DNA from: Planctomycetota bacterium | Lineage (GTDB): Bacteria > Planctomycetota > Planctomycetia > Pirellulales > Pirellulaceae | Assembly: GCA_026692845.1 (NCBI GenBank) | Contig: JAPLNM010000103.1 | Span: 1-50,890, forward strand | Length of the DNA stretch: 50,890 nucleotides | Direction of reading: 5' to 3' | In this document: positions 43,209 to 50,085 of the stretch, in pieces | Numbering within the stretch: position 1 is the stretch's first letter | Layout of the letters: each line of letters opens with the position of its first letter | The notes under the pieces: model-generated | What the model saw: only the letters and a program-made list of their open reading frames with translations | What the model was told of the DNA's origin: nothing | Database searches by the model: none | Translations under genes and position numbers: made by a program

Positions 43209-43246
43209 TTGACAGTGCCAGAGCCCGATAATATGGTTACCCATAT
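43209..43246 (+). promoter_or_regulatory. vapBC promoter with overlapping palindromic operator
   Basis: TTGACA (43209-43214) and TATGGT (43232-43237) are 17 bases apart. ATATGG (43231-43236) and CCATAT (43241-43246) form an inverted repeat across the -10 and the start codon, as expected for VapB autoregulation. Transcription would begin near 43244, so the mRNA could be leaderless. All inferred from sequence. Confidence 0.5.
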
Positions 43247-43490
43247 GAAGACAACTGTAGATATTGCTGACGATCTTCTCCTCCGTGCGAAAAAAGAGGC
43301 TGAGGCCTCGAATACCACGTTGCGTAGCCTCATTGAAGAGGGATTGCGTGAGGTCCTCAGCCGTAAGTCTTCTGCGAAACAAAAGCTAGTCAAGCCCGTG
43401 ACCTTCCGAGGAAAAGGGCTCCAGCCTGAATTCCGCGATAAGGGCTGGGACGCGATCCGCGATGCCATCTATGGAAGTCCGGAGTCATGA
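43245..43490 (+). CDS. vapB: Type II antitoxin, VapB-like
   Basis: The product has 81 residues. The N-terminal MKTTVDIADDLLLRAKKEA and the following TTLRSLIEEGLREVL form a ribbon-helix-helix DNA-binding domain. The C-terminal tail (LQPEFRDKGWDAIRDAIYG) would wrap the toxin. I chose ATG 43245; ATG 43233 is in frame four codons earlier. No ribosome site precedes either. Its stop overlaps the vapC start (ATGA), the usual toxin-antitoxin arrangement. It probably represses its own promoter together with VapC. Confidence 0.85.
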   Translation: MKTTVDIADDLLLRAKKEAEASNTTLRSLIEEGLREVLSRKSSAKQKLVKPVTFRGKGLQPEFRDKGWDAIRDAIYGSPES

Positions 43491-43924
43491 TCGCGGTTGA
43501 TACCAACTTGCTCGTCTACGCGCACCGCGAAGAGAGCGAATGGCATGCCATTGCCAAGGCATGCTTGGTCGATCTGGCCAACAGCGGAAACCCCTGGGCC
43601 ATCGCTTGGAGTTCCCTGCATGAGTTTCTTGCCATTGTCACCCATCCTCGTATCTACTCCCCACCCACCCCGCGGGCGACCGCCTTCGAGGCGATCAAGG
43701 CGTGGCAGAACTCCCCGGGATTGCATCTGCTCCACGAGGGACCCGGCTATCTCGATAAGCTCGAACGCTTGTGCGCAAGGGCCAGGATTGCTGGCGGAAA
43801 GGTTCATGATGCTCGCATCGCGGCGATCTGCCTGAACCACGGCGTCGCTGAGCTCTGGACCGCAGATCGCGATTTCTCCCTCTTTCCCGAATTGAAGACC
43901 CGAAACCCGCTTCTCGCCACCTAG
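43487..43924 (+). CDS. vapC: PIN-domain ribonuclease toxin, VapC-like
   Basis: The product has 145 residues. The acidic metal-binding residues of the PIN fold are present: D5 (MIAVDTNLLVYA), E46 (SLHEFL), D108 (VHDARIAA) and D127 (WTADRDF). VapC toxins cut specific tRNAs or rRNA when free of VapB. The set is complete, so the toxin looks active. It directly precedes the ~172-bp repeat array, 54 bases downstream. Confidence 0.88.
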   Translation: MIAVDTNLLVYAHREESEWHAIAKACLVDLANSGNPWAIAWSSLHEFLAIVTHPRIYSPPTPRATAFEAIKAWQNSPGLHLLHEGPGYLDKLERLCARARIAGGKVHDARIAAICLNHGVAELWTADRDFSLFPELKTRNPLLAT

Positions 43925-43977
43925 CAGTTATCTAACATATCGACTCTTGGTAGAGATTCCCCAGGGAGTTTGATCTC

Positions 43978-44744
43978 GATGGTGCTACACCGCCGGAATT
44001 CCTTGCCTGCTGGAGCCTAAACACTGCGTCGTAGGGGGCGGATTTAAATCGCCCAACCGCTTGCGCTGGTTGGCTCATCGGCAGGTGGTTCACCCTGTGA
44101 GCCGCATGGGCGCAAGCCCCGGGCGATTGCTATAAGCCCCGCACCGAATAGATCGTGCTGCACCGCCGGGATTTGTCACCTGCTGGGGCCTAAACGCTGC
44201 GTCGTAGGGGGCGGATTTAAATCGCCCAACCGCTTGCGCTGGTTGGCTCACAGGCAGTGGTTCACCCTGTGAGCCGCATGGGCGCAAGCCGCAGGCGATT
44301 GCTATAAGCCCCGCTCCGATTCGATGGTGCTACACCGCCGGGATTCTTTACCTGCTGGAGCCTAAACGCTGCGTCGTAGGGGGCTGATTTAAATCGCCCA
44401 ACCGCTTGCGCTGGTTGGCTCACCGGCAGGTGGTAAGCCCCGGGCGATTGCTATAAGCCCCGCACCGATTCGATCGTGCTGCACCGCCGGGATTCTTTAC
44501 CTGCTGGAGCCTAAACGCTGCGTCGTAGGGGGCGGATTTAAATCGCCCAACCGCTTGCGCTGGTTGGCTCACAGGCAGTGGTTCACCCTGTGAGCCGCAT
44601 GGGCGCAAGCCGCGGGCGATTGCTATAAGCCCCGCACCGATTCGATCGTGCTGCACCGCCGGGATTTGTCACCTGCTGGGGCCTAAACGCTGCGTCGTAG
44701 GGGGCGGATTTAAATCGGCCCAACCGCTGGCGCTGGTTGGCTCA
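43978..44744. repeat. Tandem array of a ~172-bp structured repeat, about 4.5 copies
   Basis: Units begin at 43978, 44151, 44323, 44472 and 44644, so periods are 173, 172, 149 and 172; the third unit has an internal deletion and the last is truncated. Each full unit holds nested inverted repeats. In unit 2 the outer arms are GCTTGCGC/GCGCAAGC (44232-44239, 44282-44289) and the inner arms GGCTCACAGG/CCTGTGAGCC (44245-44254, 44266-44275). A GATTTAAATCG palindrome lies alongside. Units differ at a few positions. Open frames through it are repeat artefacts. A solo core copy lies at 326-401. Confidence 0.9.
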
Positions 44745-44764
44745 CCGAGGGGTTCGTAGGGGGC

Positions 44765-45649
44765 TTACCATTCGACGGCGGTGTTGAGCTCCCCGCCGTT
44801 GCGGGTGCCCAAGGCCTGAAAAACCGCTGGTTCAATGCGGGCTGGAAGGAACCGAACCCCACCATCTCCATACAACGCGTTGATGCCCCCGGTATGGAAA
44901 CTGGAAAACCCACCCATGAACAAACTGCCATTGTCGGGATTCGAAGTCGTCGTCGAGGATACTGCCTTGAACCCTTTTGGAAGCGGATCGATCCCCGCAT
45001 TTCGCAGCGTCGCTCGGGTTCCTGACATCCATCCTAAATCTCCTTGCTCGGAAATCTTCTCGCTGAGGAAAATCGTATTCGAGGAACCGTCGGCGATATC
45101 GCTAAACTTCGTCCGACTCCCTAGATAAAACACCCCGTCGTTATTGGTGTCCAAAGGAACTTCGGTACCTGAGTAACATACTGCATACGTCGAAATCCCG
45201 ATATCGTCGCTGTCTGGACCCATATTGCTCGTAAGCGGATACGAAGGACACACCAATGAGGGGATCTGAGTCCGGCGATATGGAACATTCGCAGGATCGT
45301 AAACGCCTTTCGATTGTTCGATCGACTTGTAAAGGAAGGACTGCTCGATGTACGGGAGTAGCTGCACGGTCCAACTGATATGTTTTCCGATCGGCTCGTT
45401 GCGAATGGGCCCTGAATCGTTGATCGTGCCGCTGGGCAGATGCTCGGCAGCGAACTCGAAATTGTGCATCGCCAAGCCGTTCTGTGCGATGTTGTTCGCA
45501 CAGGACATCCGCCGCGCTGCTTCCCGAGCCGCTTGAACGGCCGGCAGCAACAGGCCGACGAGAACCCCAATGATCGCGATGACCACGAGCAATTCGACGA
45601 GAGTAAAGGCATTTTGCGTGTGCCTACCATTCCGCAGCGTTTTCTTCAT
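44765..45649 (-). CDS. DUF1559 prepilin-type protein
   Basis: The product has 294 residues. The type IV prepilin signal reads NAFTLVELLVVIAIIGVLVG after a short basic leader, with Glu at +5, followed by LLPAVQAAREAARR. DUF1559 proteins are expanded by the dozen in planctomycetes. The C-terminal block SFHTGGINALYGDGGVRFL is characteristic. Thus it is a pseudopilin cleaved by a prepilin peptidase. ATG 45649 has AGGAGA upstream. It is the last gene of the pseudopilin operon, 58 bases after the GspK-like gene. Confidence 0.92.
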   Translation of the reverse strand: MKKTLRNGRHTQNAFTLVELLVVIAIIGVLVGLLLPAVQAAREAARRMSCANNIAQNGLAMHNFEFAAEHLPSGTINDSGPIRNEPIGKHISWTVQLLPYIEQSFLYKSIEQSKGVYDPANVPYRRTQIPSLVCPSYPLTSNMGPDSDDIGISTYAVCYSGTEVPLDTNNDGVFYLGSRTKFSDIADGSSNTIFLSEKISEQGDLGWMSGTRATLRNAGIDPLPKGFKAVSSTTTSNPDNGSLFMGGFSSFHTGGINALYGDGGVRFLPARIEPAVFQALGTRNGGELNTAVEW

Positions 45650-45707
45650 AATGCATTCTCCTAACAATTGACGATATTTTGTTTTGCAAAAAAGGGTGTT
45701 TTTCGGA

Positions 45708-46121
45708 CTAGCGATCGGTATCTGAGGGGTTCGCACTTAACGCGATGTGCCTGGTGCGTTGGATTCGCTGGGGGGATTGATGGAGTCCCCCCAAAGAAGC
45801 TTGTACACTCGCGATGGCCTTGCCGTCCTTGCGCTCCATCCGAATGTCGACTTTGGTGACCAGACCCGTACTGGGATCTTGCTGGTCGAGCCAGACCTCC
45901 CCGGCGTACTCTCGGTTCAGCGCGAACATCGAGGCGGCTCGGTCGCAACCGGCCTCGCAGAGCAACTGGGTCTGGATCATGTTTCGCTCGGACTTGACGG
46001 CCTGGCGATGTCTCAGTACCGATCGGATATTCGTGGCAGCTAAGCTGGTGAATACGGCGACAGCGACTAACGCGACGATCAGGATCGCCCCGGATCGCTT
46101 GGGTTTTCTTGCGGCTCTCAT
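45708..46121 (-). CDS. Minor pseudopilin-like or PilX/GspK-like protein
   Basis: The product has 137 residues with a basic start (MRAARKPKRSGAILIVALVAVAVFTSL), a single N-terminal helix and a helix running on through LCEAGCDRAASM. The pattern (SGAILIVALV, no Glu at +5, then an Arg/Gln-rich helix with E-A-x-x-D-R-A) is that of GspK/PilX-type minor pseudopilins. The large GspK domain is missing, so it is short. ATG 46121 overlaps the preceding gene by 4 bases. Family assignment is by pattern and position only. Confidence 0.6.
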   Translation of the reverse strand: MRAARKPKRSGAILIVALVAVAVFTSLAATNIRSVLRHRQAVKSERNMIQTQLLCEAGCDRAASMFALNREYAGEVWLDQQDPSTGLVTKVDIRMERKDGKAIASVQASLGGLHQSPQRIQRTRHIALSANPSDTDR

Positions 46122-46636
46122 GGGGACACCTCGGGTGCTGCTCCTGCCGGTTCGGCTTCGATGATCCGATAGCGAGGATCCATTTTTTTGCCAACGACTC
46201 GCAGTCGTGTGTTGATCACTTCTCCAGCCGGATTGAGGGCTTGGACGACTAAGGTCTCGGGTTCAAAACGAGCTCGGTAATCTCTGCCGATTTCGTAGCG
46301 ATCGGTTCCGATCGGCTTGGCCGACGGATCGTCCTTGAGGATGACTCGTCGTTGGACCTGTCCGTCGAGCGATTCGTAAGTGACTTCTTGGCCGGGCATC
46401 CCAAGCACGACAAGACTTGGGGATCGATGATCGAATTGGTCGGCTTTGGACAAGTCCTCTCGCCATCGGCTTGCAAGCTGACTGAGTTCTCGTTGCAGAT
46501 TGGTTTGCTGCTGCATCGATTGCGTCCAGTGCATGGATCGCTCAATGAGGGTTATGCCCAGGAGCATCACCATCGATCCTGCCGCGAGGCTCGCACAGAG
46601 CTCCACGAGCATCGAACCTTTGCGTCGGTTTCTCAT
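46118..46636 (-). CDS. Minor pseudopilin, GspJ-like
   Basis: The product has 172 residues. The N-terminus MRNRRKGSMLVELCASLAAGS fits a prepilin signal: Gly followed by Ser at the cleavage site and Glu at +5, then a hydrophobic helix. The rest is hydrophilic and probably a beta-rich globular domain. AAGGAGG lies 8 bases before ATG 46636. The preceding GspI-like gene in its restored frame would overlap this start by ATGA. The gene ends with a 4-base overlap to the next. Confidence 0.65.
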   Translation of the reverse strand: MRNRRKGSMLVELCASLAAGSMVMLLGITLIERSMHWTQSMQQQTNLQRELSQLASRWREDLSKADQFDHRSPSLVVLGMPGQEVTYESLDGQVQRRVILKDDPSAKPIGTDRYEIGRDYRARFEPETLVVQALNPAGEVINTRLRVVGKKMDPRYRIIEAEPAGAAPEVSP

Positions 46637-46724
46637 GGCAAGACCTCCTTGGTCGATACCCATCCGGTCAACTCGACCGAGGTGGGCATTCCAGGCCTTT
46701 GCCAATGAATCTGAACAAGGACAC
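46633..46724 (-). pseudogene. Out-of-frame C-terminal part of the GspI-like pseudopilin
   Basis: In the frame shifted by two bases relative to the upstream gene, codons from ~46724 read VLVQIHWQRPG, then MPTSVELTGWV and STKEVLP, ending at TGA 46633-46635. That stop overlaps the next gene's ATG, as in other junctions of this operon. It has no start of its own, so it is read as the displaced tail of the GspI-like gene. Confidence 0.6.
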
Positions 46725-46985
46725 GTCCTCGGATAGCTTGACCTGCGCTATGCGTTGATCGAGTCCATCGAGCCCCCCTGCGCTGAGCCATCCGATTTGA
46801 TTGGCCGCCTCGTGCAAGGCTAATTGGTAATGCTTGGTGTCTTTGGCGACCCCGAGCAGTCGATAGTTCAGTCCGACAACGCCCGTGATCACGGCCCCCA
46901 GAAGCAAGGCTGCGATGACTATTTCAATCTGCATTAGGCCACGCGCTTTGTTGCGGCACCTGCTGTTTGTTTTCTTTCGGCTCAT
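46668..46985 (-). CDS. Minor pseudopilin, GspI-like, C-terminus altered by an apparent frameshift
   Basis: As read, the product has 105 residues. The prepilin signal is ARGLMQIEIVIAALLLGAVI, with Gly before the cleavage point and Glu at +5, followed by an amphipathic N-terminal helix. The reading is natural to about EDV, then turns into SLFRFIGKGLECPPRSS. Removing one GT of a GTGT at 46721-46724 (minus strand) restores VLVQIHWQRPGMPTSVELTGW and an ending in TKEVLP, with a stop overlapping the next ATG. GGAG precedes the ATG by 8 bases. It follows the F-type gene closely. Confidence 0.65.
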   Translation of the reverse strand: MSRKKTNSRCRNKARGLMQIEIVIAALLLGAVITGVVGLNYRLLGVAKDTKHYQLALHEAANQIGWLSAGGLDGLDQRIAQVKLSEDVSLFRFIGKGLECPPRSS

Positions 46986-46989
46986 GCGT

Positions 46990-48099
46990 TTATCTCCAGT
47001 TGGTATCTGTAGCCAGCACGGATATCAACCCGTACAAGCTTTCCAATACCGCAGAGGTGATCCCAAGGACGGTGATTCCAAAGACGGCGATAAAAAGAGG
47101 ATGCAGTAGCGATTGCCATTTGGCCCAGCGGTACTGCTTGGGCGAAATTCGGGCGTCTGCAAAGCTCCGCAAGACCCACGCTTGGTTCTTGGCCGACTGA
47201 TCGACCAACGCTTCTTTCTCTTTGGGCGTCAGCAAACCGACCGACTCAAGGGCTCCGATCCCGTCGGATCCTTGCTCGATTTCGTTGCGTGCTACCAAAA
47301 GATCTTTCCGAACACTCGCGTCCCGATGGAACTTGGCCAGCGTCGAAAGTGTGCCGCCTATAGGACGCCCGAATTCGATGGAATTGGCCAACATACGCAG
47401 CAACGCACCGCGGGTTTGCTCGGAATTCGCGGGCCGACCCAAGAGCCGCCCAATCCAATTCCTTAAAGTCTCCGACCAGTTCAAAACGAGTGCCAACGCG
47501 GTCAATCCGAGCGAAATCAAGGCGGGGAATATCGCGTAACTCAGGACCAGCTTGAGCTTGTTGTATCCGGCGCCTCGCAAATCGAACTCTTCCATCATTC
47601 TCAATAGCGTAGGGACGATGAAGAGGTTGAATAGACCCAGCAGATAGAACATCACGAGCGAAACGGCAAACCAGTAGACCAAGGCTGGTTTCAAGAGCGA
47701 AGGCTCCTGTTCCAATAGGGCGACCGCGTTTTCGTGACGCAGTTGCTCAAACGTCGGCAGGACAATGCCCCCTTGGAGGCCGAGCCGGAGCGCAAGCACG
47801 GTGTCCGAGGGCAGGGCGTCTGGAGTTTGCTCCAAGGCCTCGATCCACGGGACGCCTTGATTTAGCAAACTGGACAATTTAAAAAGTGTTGCGCTGTAGC
47901 GTCCGGGGTACTCCGAAGACAACGCGCGAATCAGCGGCTGCAACGGAACCGAATCCCGCGCTGAGGCATGAAGCACTGCCAACAAGCTCGCTTGCTGCTC
48001 GTTAAGCCGACTGCCCGGAATCAGCGTGGTGCTGAGCCATGGGAATCGCGCCGGTCTTTGTGTCGGTTCGGCTCGTTGGCCCTTGTTGGATCGGATCAT
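46990..48099 (-). CDS. Type II secretion F-domain protein (third of three)
   Basis: The product has 369 residues with a GspF/PilC-like inner membrane platform fold. The first helical domain (~25-120) has NEQQASLLAVLHASARDSVPL and LSSLLNQGVPWIEAL. Membrane segments include ALVYWFAVSLVMFYLLGLF, followed by FIVPTLLRMMEEFDLRGAG, the F-domain hallmark. The second half repeats the pattern (ANSIEFGRPIGGTLSTLAKF). ATG 48099 is chosen with AGAGAGG upstream; the frame remains open far upstream but only inside the neighbouring gene. It starts 14 bases after the second F-type gene. Confidence 0.8.
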   Translation of the reverse strand: MIRSNKGQRAEPTQRPARFPWLSTTLIPGSRLNEQQASLLAVLHASARDSVPLQPLIRALSSEYPGRYSATLFKLSSLLNQGVPWIEALEQTPDALPSDTVLALRLGLQGGIVLPTFEQLRHENAVALLEQEPSLLKPALVYWFAVSLVMFYLLGLFNLFIVPTLLRMMEEFDLRGAGYNKLKLVLSYAIFPALISLGLTALALVLNWSETLRNWIGRLLGRPANSEQTRGALLRMLANSIEFGRPIGGTLSTLAKFHRDASVRKDLLVARNEIEQGSDGIGALESVGLLTPKEKEALVDQSAKNQAWVLRSFADARISPKQYRWAKWQSLLHPLFIAVFGITVLGITSAVLESLYGLISVLATDTNWR

Positions 48100-48113
48100 C
48101 GCTAGCCTCTCTT

Positions 48114-49169
48114 TCAACCGCTCAGTGATGTAATCGGGCTGATCAAGGGCAGGAACAACGCGAGCGCCAGGAAGAACACGAATTTGGCGACGAACAACAG
48201 GATGATTGGACCGAGCCAATCGTAGGACAAGTTCGCACGGCAATTCCAACGCTCGGCATAGCTTTGGGCTAGCTCGCGAAGCACTCCCGTCGTATCGGTC
48301 CCTTGCTGGTGCATTTCCAAAGCAGCGATCGATGAGCCTGCAAAACTCGTCGAACTGCCTTGTGCTCTCCAAGTGGTCGTGGGGTTTGACTCGAAGGCTC
48401 TCGAGAGCCGCTTAGATTGAAGCTTGAGGTAAGGCCGTTGGCTGGCTATTCCCGCCGTCGCGACGGCTTGAGCCGCAGGCGCTCCGATCGCAAGAAGCTC
48501 GGCCATGGTCCCTGTCCATCGGGCCATGCTTCCAAGGCTCTTCTTGGTCCCACGACGATAAAACGAAATGAAAGAGTTTCCCTCGAGTCGATCCATCGCG
48601 TAACTGTAAAGCTTGACCAATCCATACACGGCCAGGATCCCAAAAAGCACCGATGCCAAAAGCGAAACCGGTTGATAAGCGATGAAATCGGAAGTCTGAA
48701 GAAACCATTTCGTCAGGGAAGGCAACCGGAGTTCAAAGTCGTCGAACATCGCTTTGAAGGTCGGAACGATCGATACCGACAGGAAGTAAAACAGCAACAT
48801 CGATGCCAACGCAATCGAAAGCGGATAGTAGAACCTCGATACCATCCCCAAGACCCCCGCAGGCTCCTTGAGCAGCAAACGGTACCATGGCTCCAAGACA
48901 CCAAAACTCTTCAAATCCGATGATTCCCGAAGCGCCCATGCCCGTAGAACCATCGGCAAGTAGGGAGCCAACAAGGGGTCTTGAACCCATCGCTTCGCTG
49001 CGACTTGGCCCTTGAGCGACTCGATGAGCAATAACATTCGTTTCGAGAGAACCTCGCCATCCTGCGACGAACGCCAAACGAGCCAGTCTTGAAGCGGCTT
49101 GCTTTGGGCGACCGCTTGGTCGATACGCCGTAGGTAATCGTCCGATGGGAATTGCGGATCGTTGCTCAT
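48114..49169 (-). CDS. Type II secretion F-domain protein (second of three)
   Basis: The product has 351 residues. After a hydrophilic N-terminal helical domain (~1-105) come membrane segments (SIALASMLLFYFLSVSIVPT), followed by FKAMFDDFELRLPSLTKWFL, which matches the conserved part of GspF/PilC proteins (VPxFxxxFxxxxxxLP). The ending LLFVAKFVFFLALALFLPLI is the usual last helix. ATG 49169 overlaps the preceding gene by 4 bases. Such proteins organise the cytoplasmic ATPase and the pseudopilus at the inner membrane; no ATPase gene is in the window. Confidence 0.82.
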   Translation of the reverse strand: MSNDPQFPSDDYLRRIDQAVAQSKPLQDWLVWRSSQDGEVLSKRMLLLIESLKGQVAAKRWVQDPLLAPYLPMVLRAWALRESSDLKSFGVLEPWYRLLLKEPAGVLGMVSRFYYPLSIALASMLLFYFLSVSIVPTFKAMFDDFELRLPSLTKWFLQTSDFIAYQPVSLLASVLFGILAVYGLVKLYSYAMDRLEGNSFISFYRRGTKKSLGSMARWTGTMAELLAIGAPAAQAVATAGIASQRPYLKLQSKRLSRAFESNPTTTWRAQGSSTSFAGSSIAALEMHQQGTDTTGVLRELAQSYAERWNCRANLSYDWLGPIILLFVAKFVFFLALALFLPLISPITSLSG

Positions 49170-49930
49170 GACCCAGGGGCTCCGAGTTTCGTAAGTAGTT
49201 CGACCATCGGCCAAAACACCGTGATCGCAGTGAACCCTGTGATCGCCCCCCCAAATGCGAGGTAGGCGACAAAAAAGATGCGAGCAAAATAACTCGGTAG
49301 ACTCCAGTGCTTGGCCACACCTCGGAACCAAAAACGCCAAACCATCGGGATGGCGATGAGCAATACACCCATAGCCAACGCCATCCAGCCAAGATGACTG
49401 TAGAGCCAATCCATCCAGCGATAACCTGGCCCGACGACCAAACCCGAGTTCTCGTAGAATTGTCGCATCTTCGGTTGCATCACCCAAACCGAATGAATCA
49501 ACGCCAACGAGGCGACAAACGCTACCAACCAGAGCCAAAATGCGTAAACCTCAGATCGATTTACGAGCCGATCTCCACGCAGTCCCGTCTGGACCCAAGG
49601 ATCCAGTGCACTCAGGTCCCGCGACGAATCACCGGCCGAATCACTCGCCTCTGGAGCACTGCCAAGCCATGCCGAAAGAGCTTCTAAATAAGCTGGTTGG
49701 ACTGATGGATCGGACTTGAGCGCCCCAGAAAGACTCTGCCCGAGCCCGACATTGACCGCCGCGCGATGGCTGATCCCCTGCAACCAATCGATCACCGATG
49801 TCGGAGCACCTGGGAAACGGATCGGCACTCCCGCCTCAATCAATTTTGCAACCTGGCCGTTAAAAGCCAGCAGATCAGACATCTGGAGACTCTCAAGTCG
49901 GTCGTAGGAAGGACTGGAATTCGAACTCAT
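49166..49930 (-). CDS. Divergent F-domain-like membrane protein (first of three)
   Basis: The product has 254 residues. The N-terminal ~115 residues are soluble (NGQVAKLIEAGVPIRF), and three helices follow. The block ASLALIHSVWVMQPKMRQFY and the following ENSGLVVGPGYRW resemble the F-domain pattern (V..VMP.F..IF...G...P), and only one half of a GspF fold is present. It may be a half-size F-type platform protein. ATG 49930 is chosen over an upstream GTG. The gene overlaps the next by 4 bases, so all three are probably co-translated. The 49931-50085 spacer to hypF holds nothing that I can name. Confidence 0.6.
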   Translation of the reverse strand: MSSNSSPSYDRLESLQMSDLLAFNGQVAKLIEAGVPIRFPGAPTSVIDWLQGISHRAAVNVGLGQSLSGALKSDPSVQPAYLEALSAWLGSAPEASDSAGDSSRDLSALDPWVQTGLRGDRLVNRSEVYAFWLWLVAFVASLALIHSVWVMQPKMRQFYENSGLVVGPGYRWMDWLYSHLGWMALAMGVLLIAIPMVWRFWFRGVAKHWSLPSYFARIFFVAYLAFGGAITGFTAITVFWPMVELLTKLGAPGS

Positions 49931-50085
49931 GGCAACGGGTCGATAAGGGAAAACCAACGCAACTCCAGCCGAGCGAAAGCCCGACTCGCAACGTTGGTCT
50001 ACTTCACCGATGCGCCACGTACCCGGATTTATTCAATCGACGAAAAAAATTTATTTCAGACGTCGGTTTCCTTTGCCCCCCGAAT

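Noticed and set aside
42801-43244. Upstream extension of the VapB frame to 42801
   Set aside because: The extension lies antisense to the SDR gene and has no antitoxin features; the RHH domain begins at 43245.
43978-44744. Possible CRISPR or coding repeats in the ~172-bp array
   Set aside because: Units are contiguous and long with no unique spacers; the open frames (for example 44090-44287 and 44420-44656, minus) repeat the same peptide and follow the repeat, not a gene.
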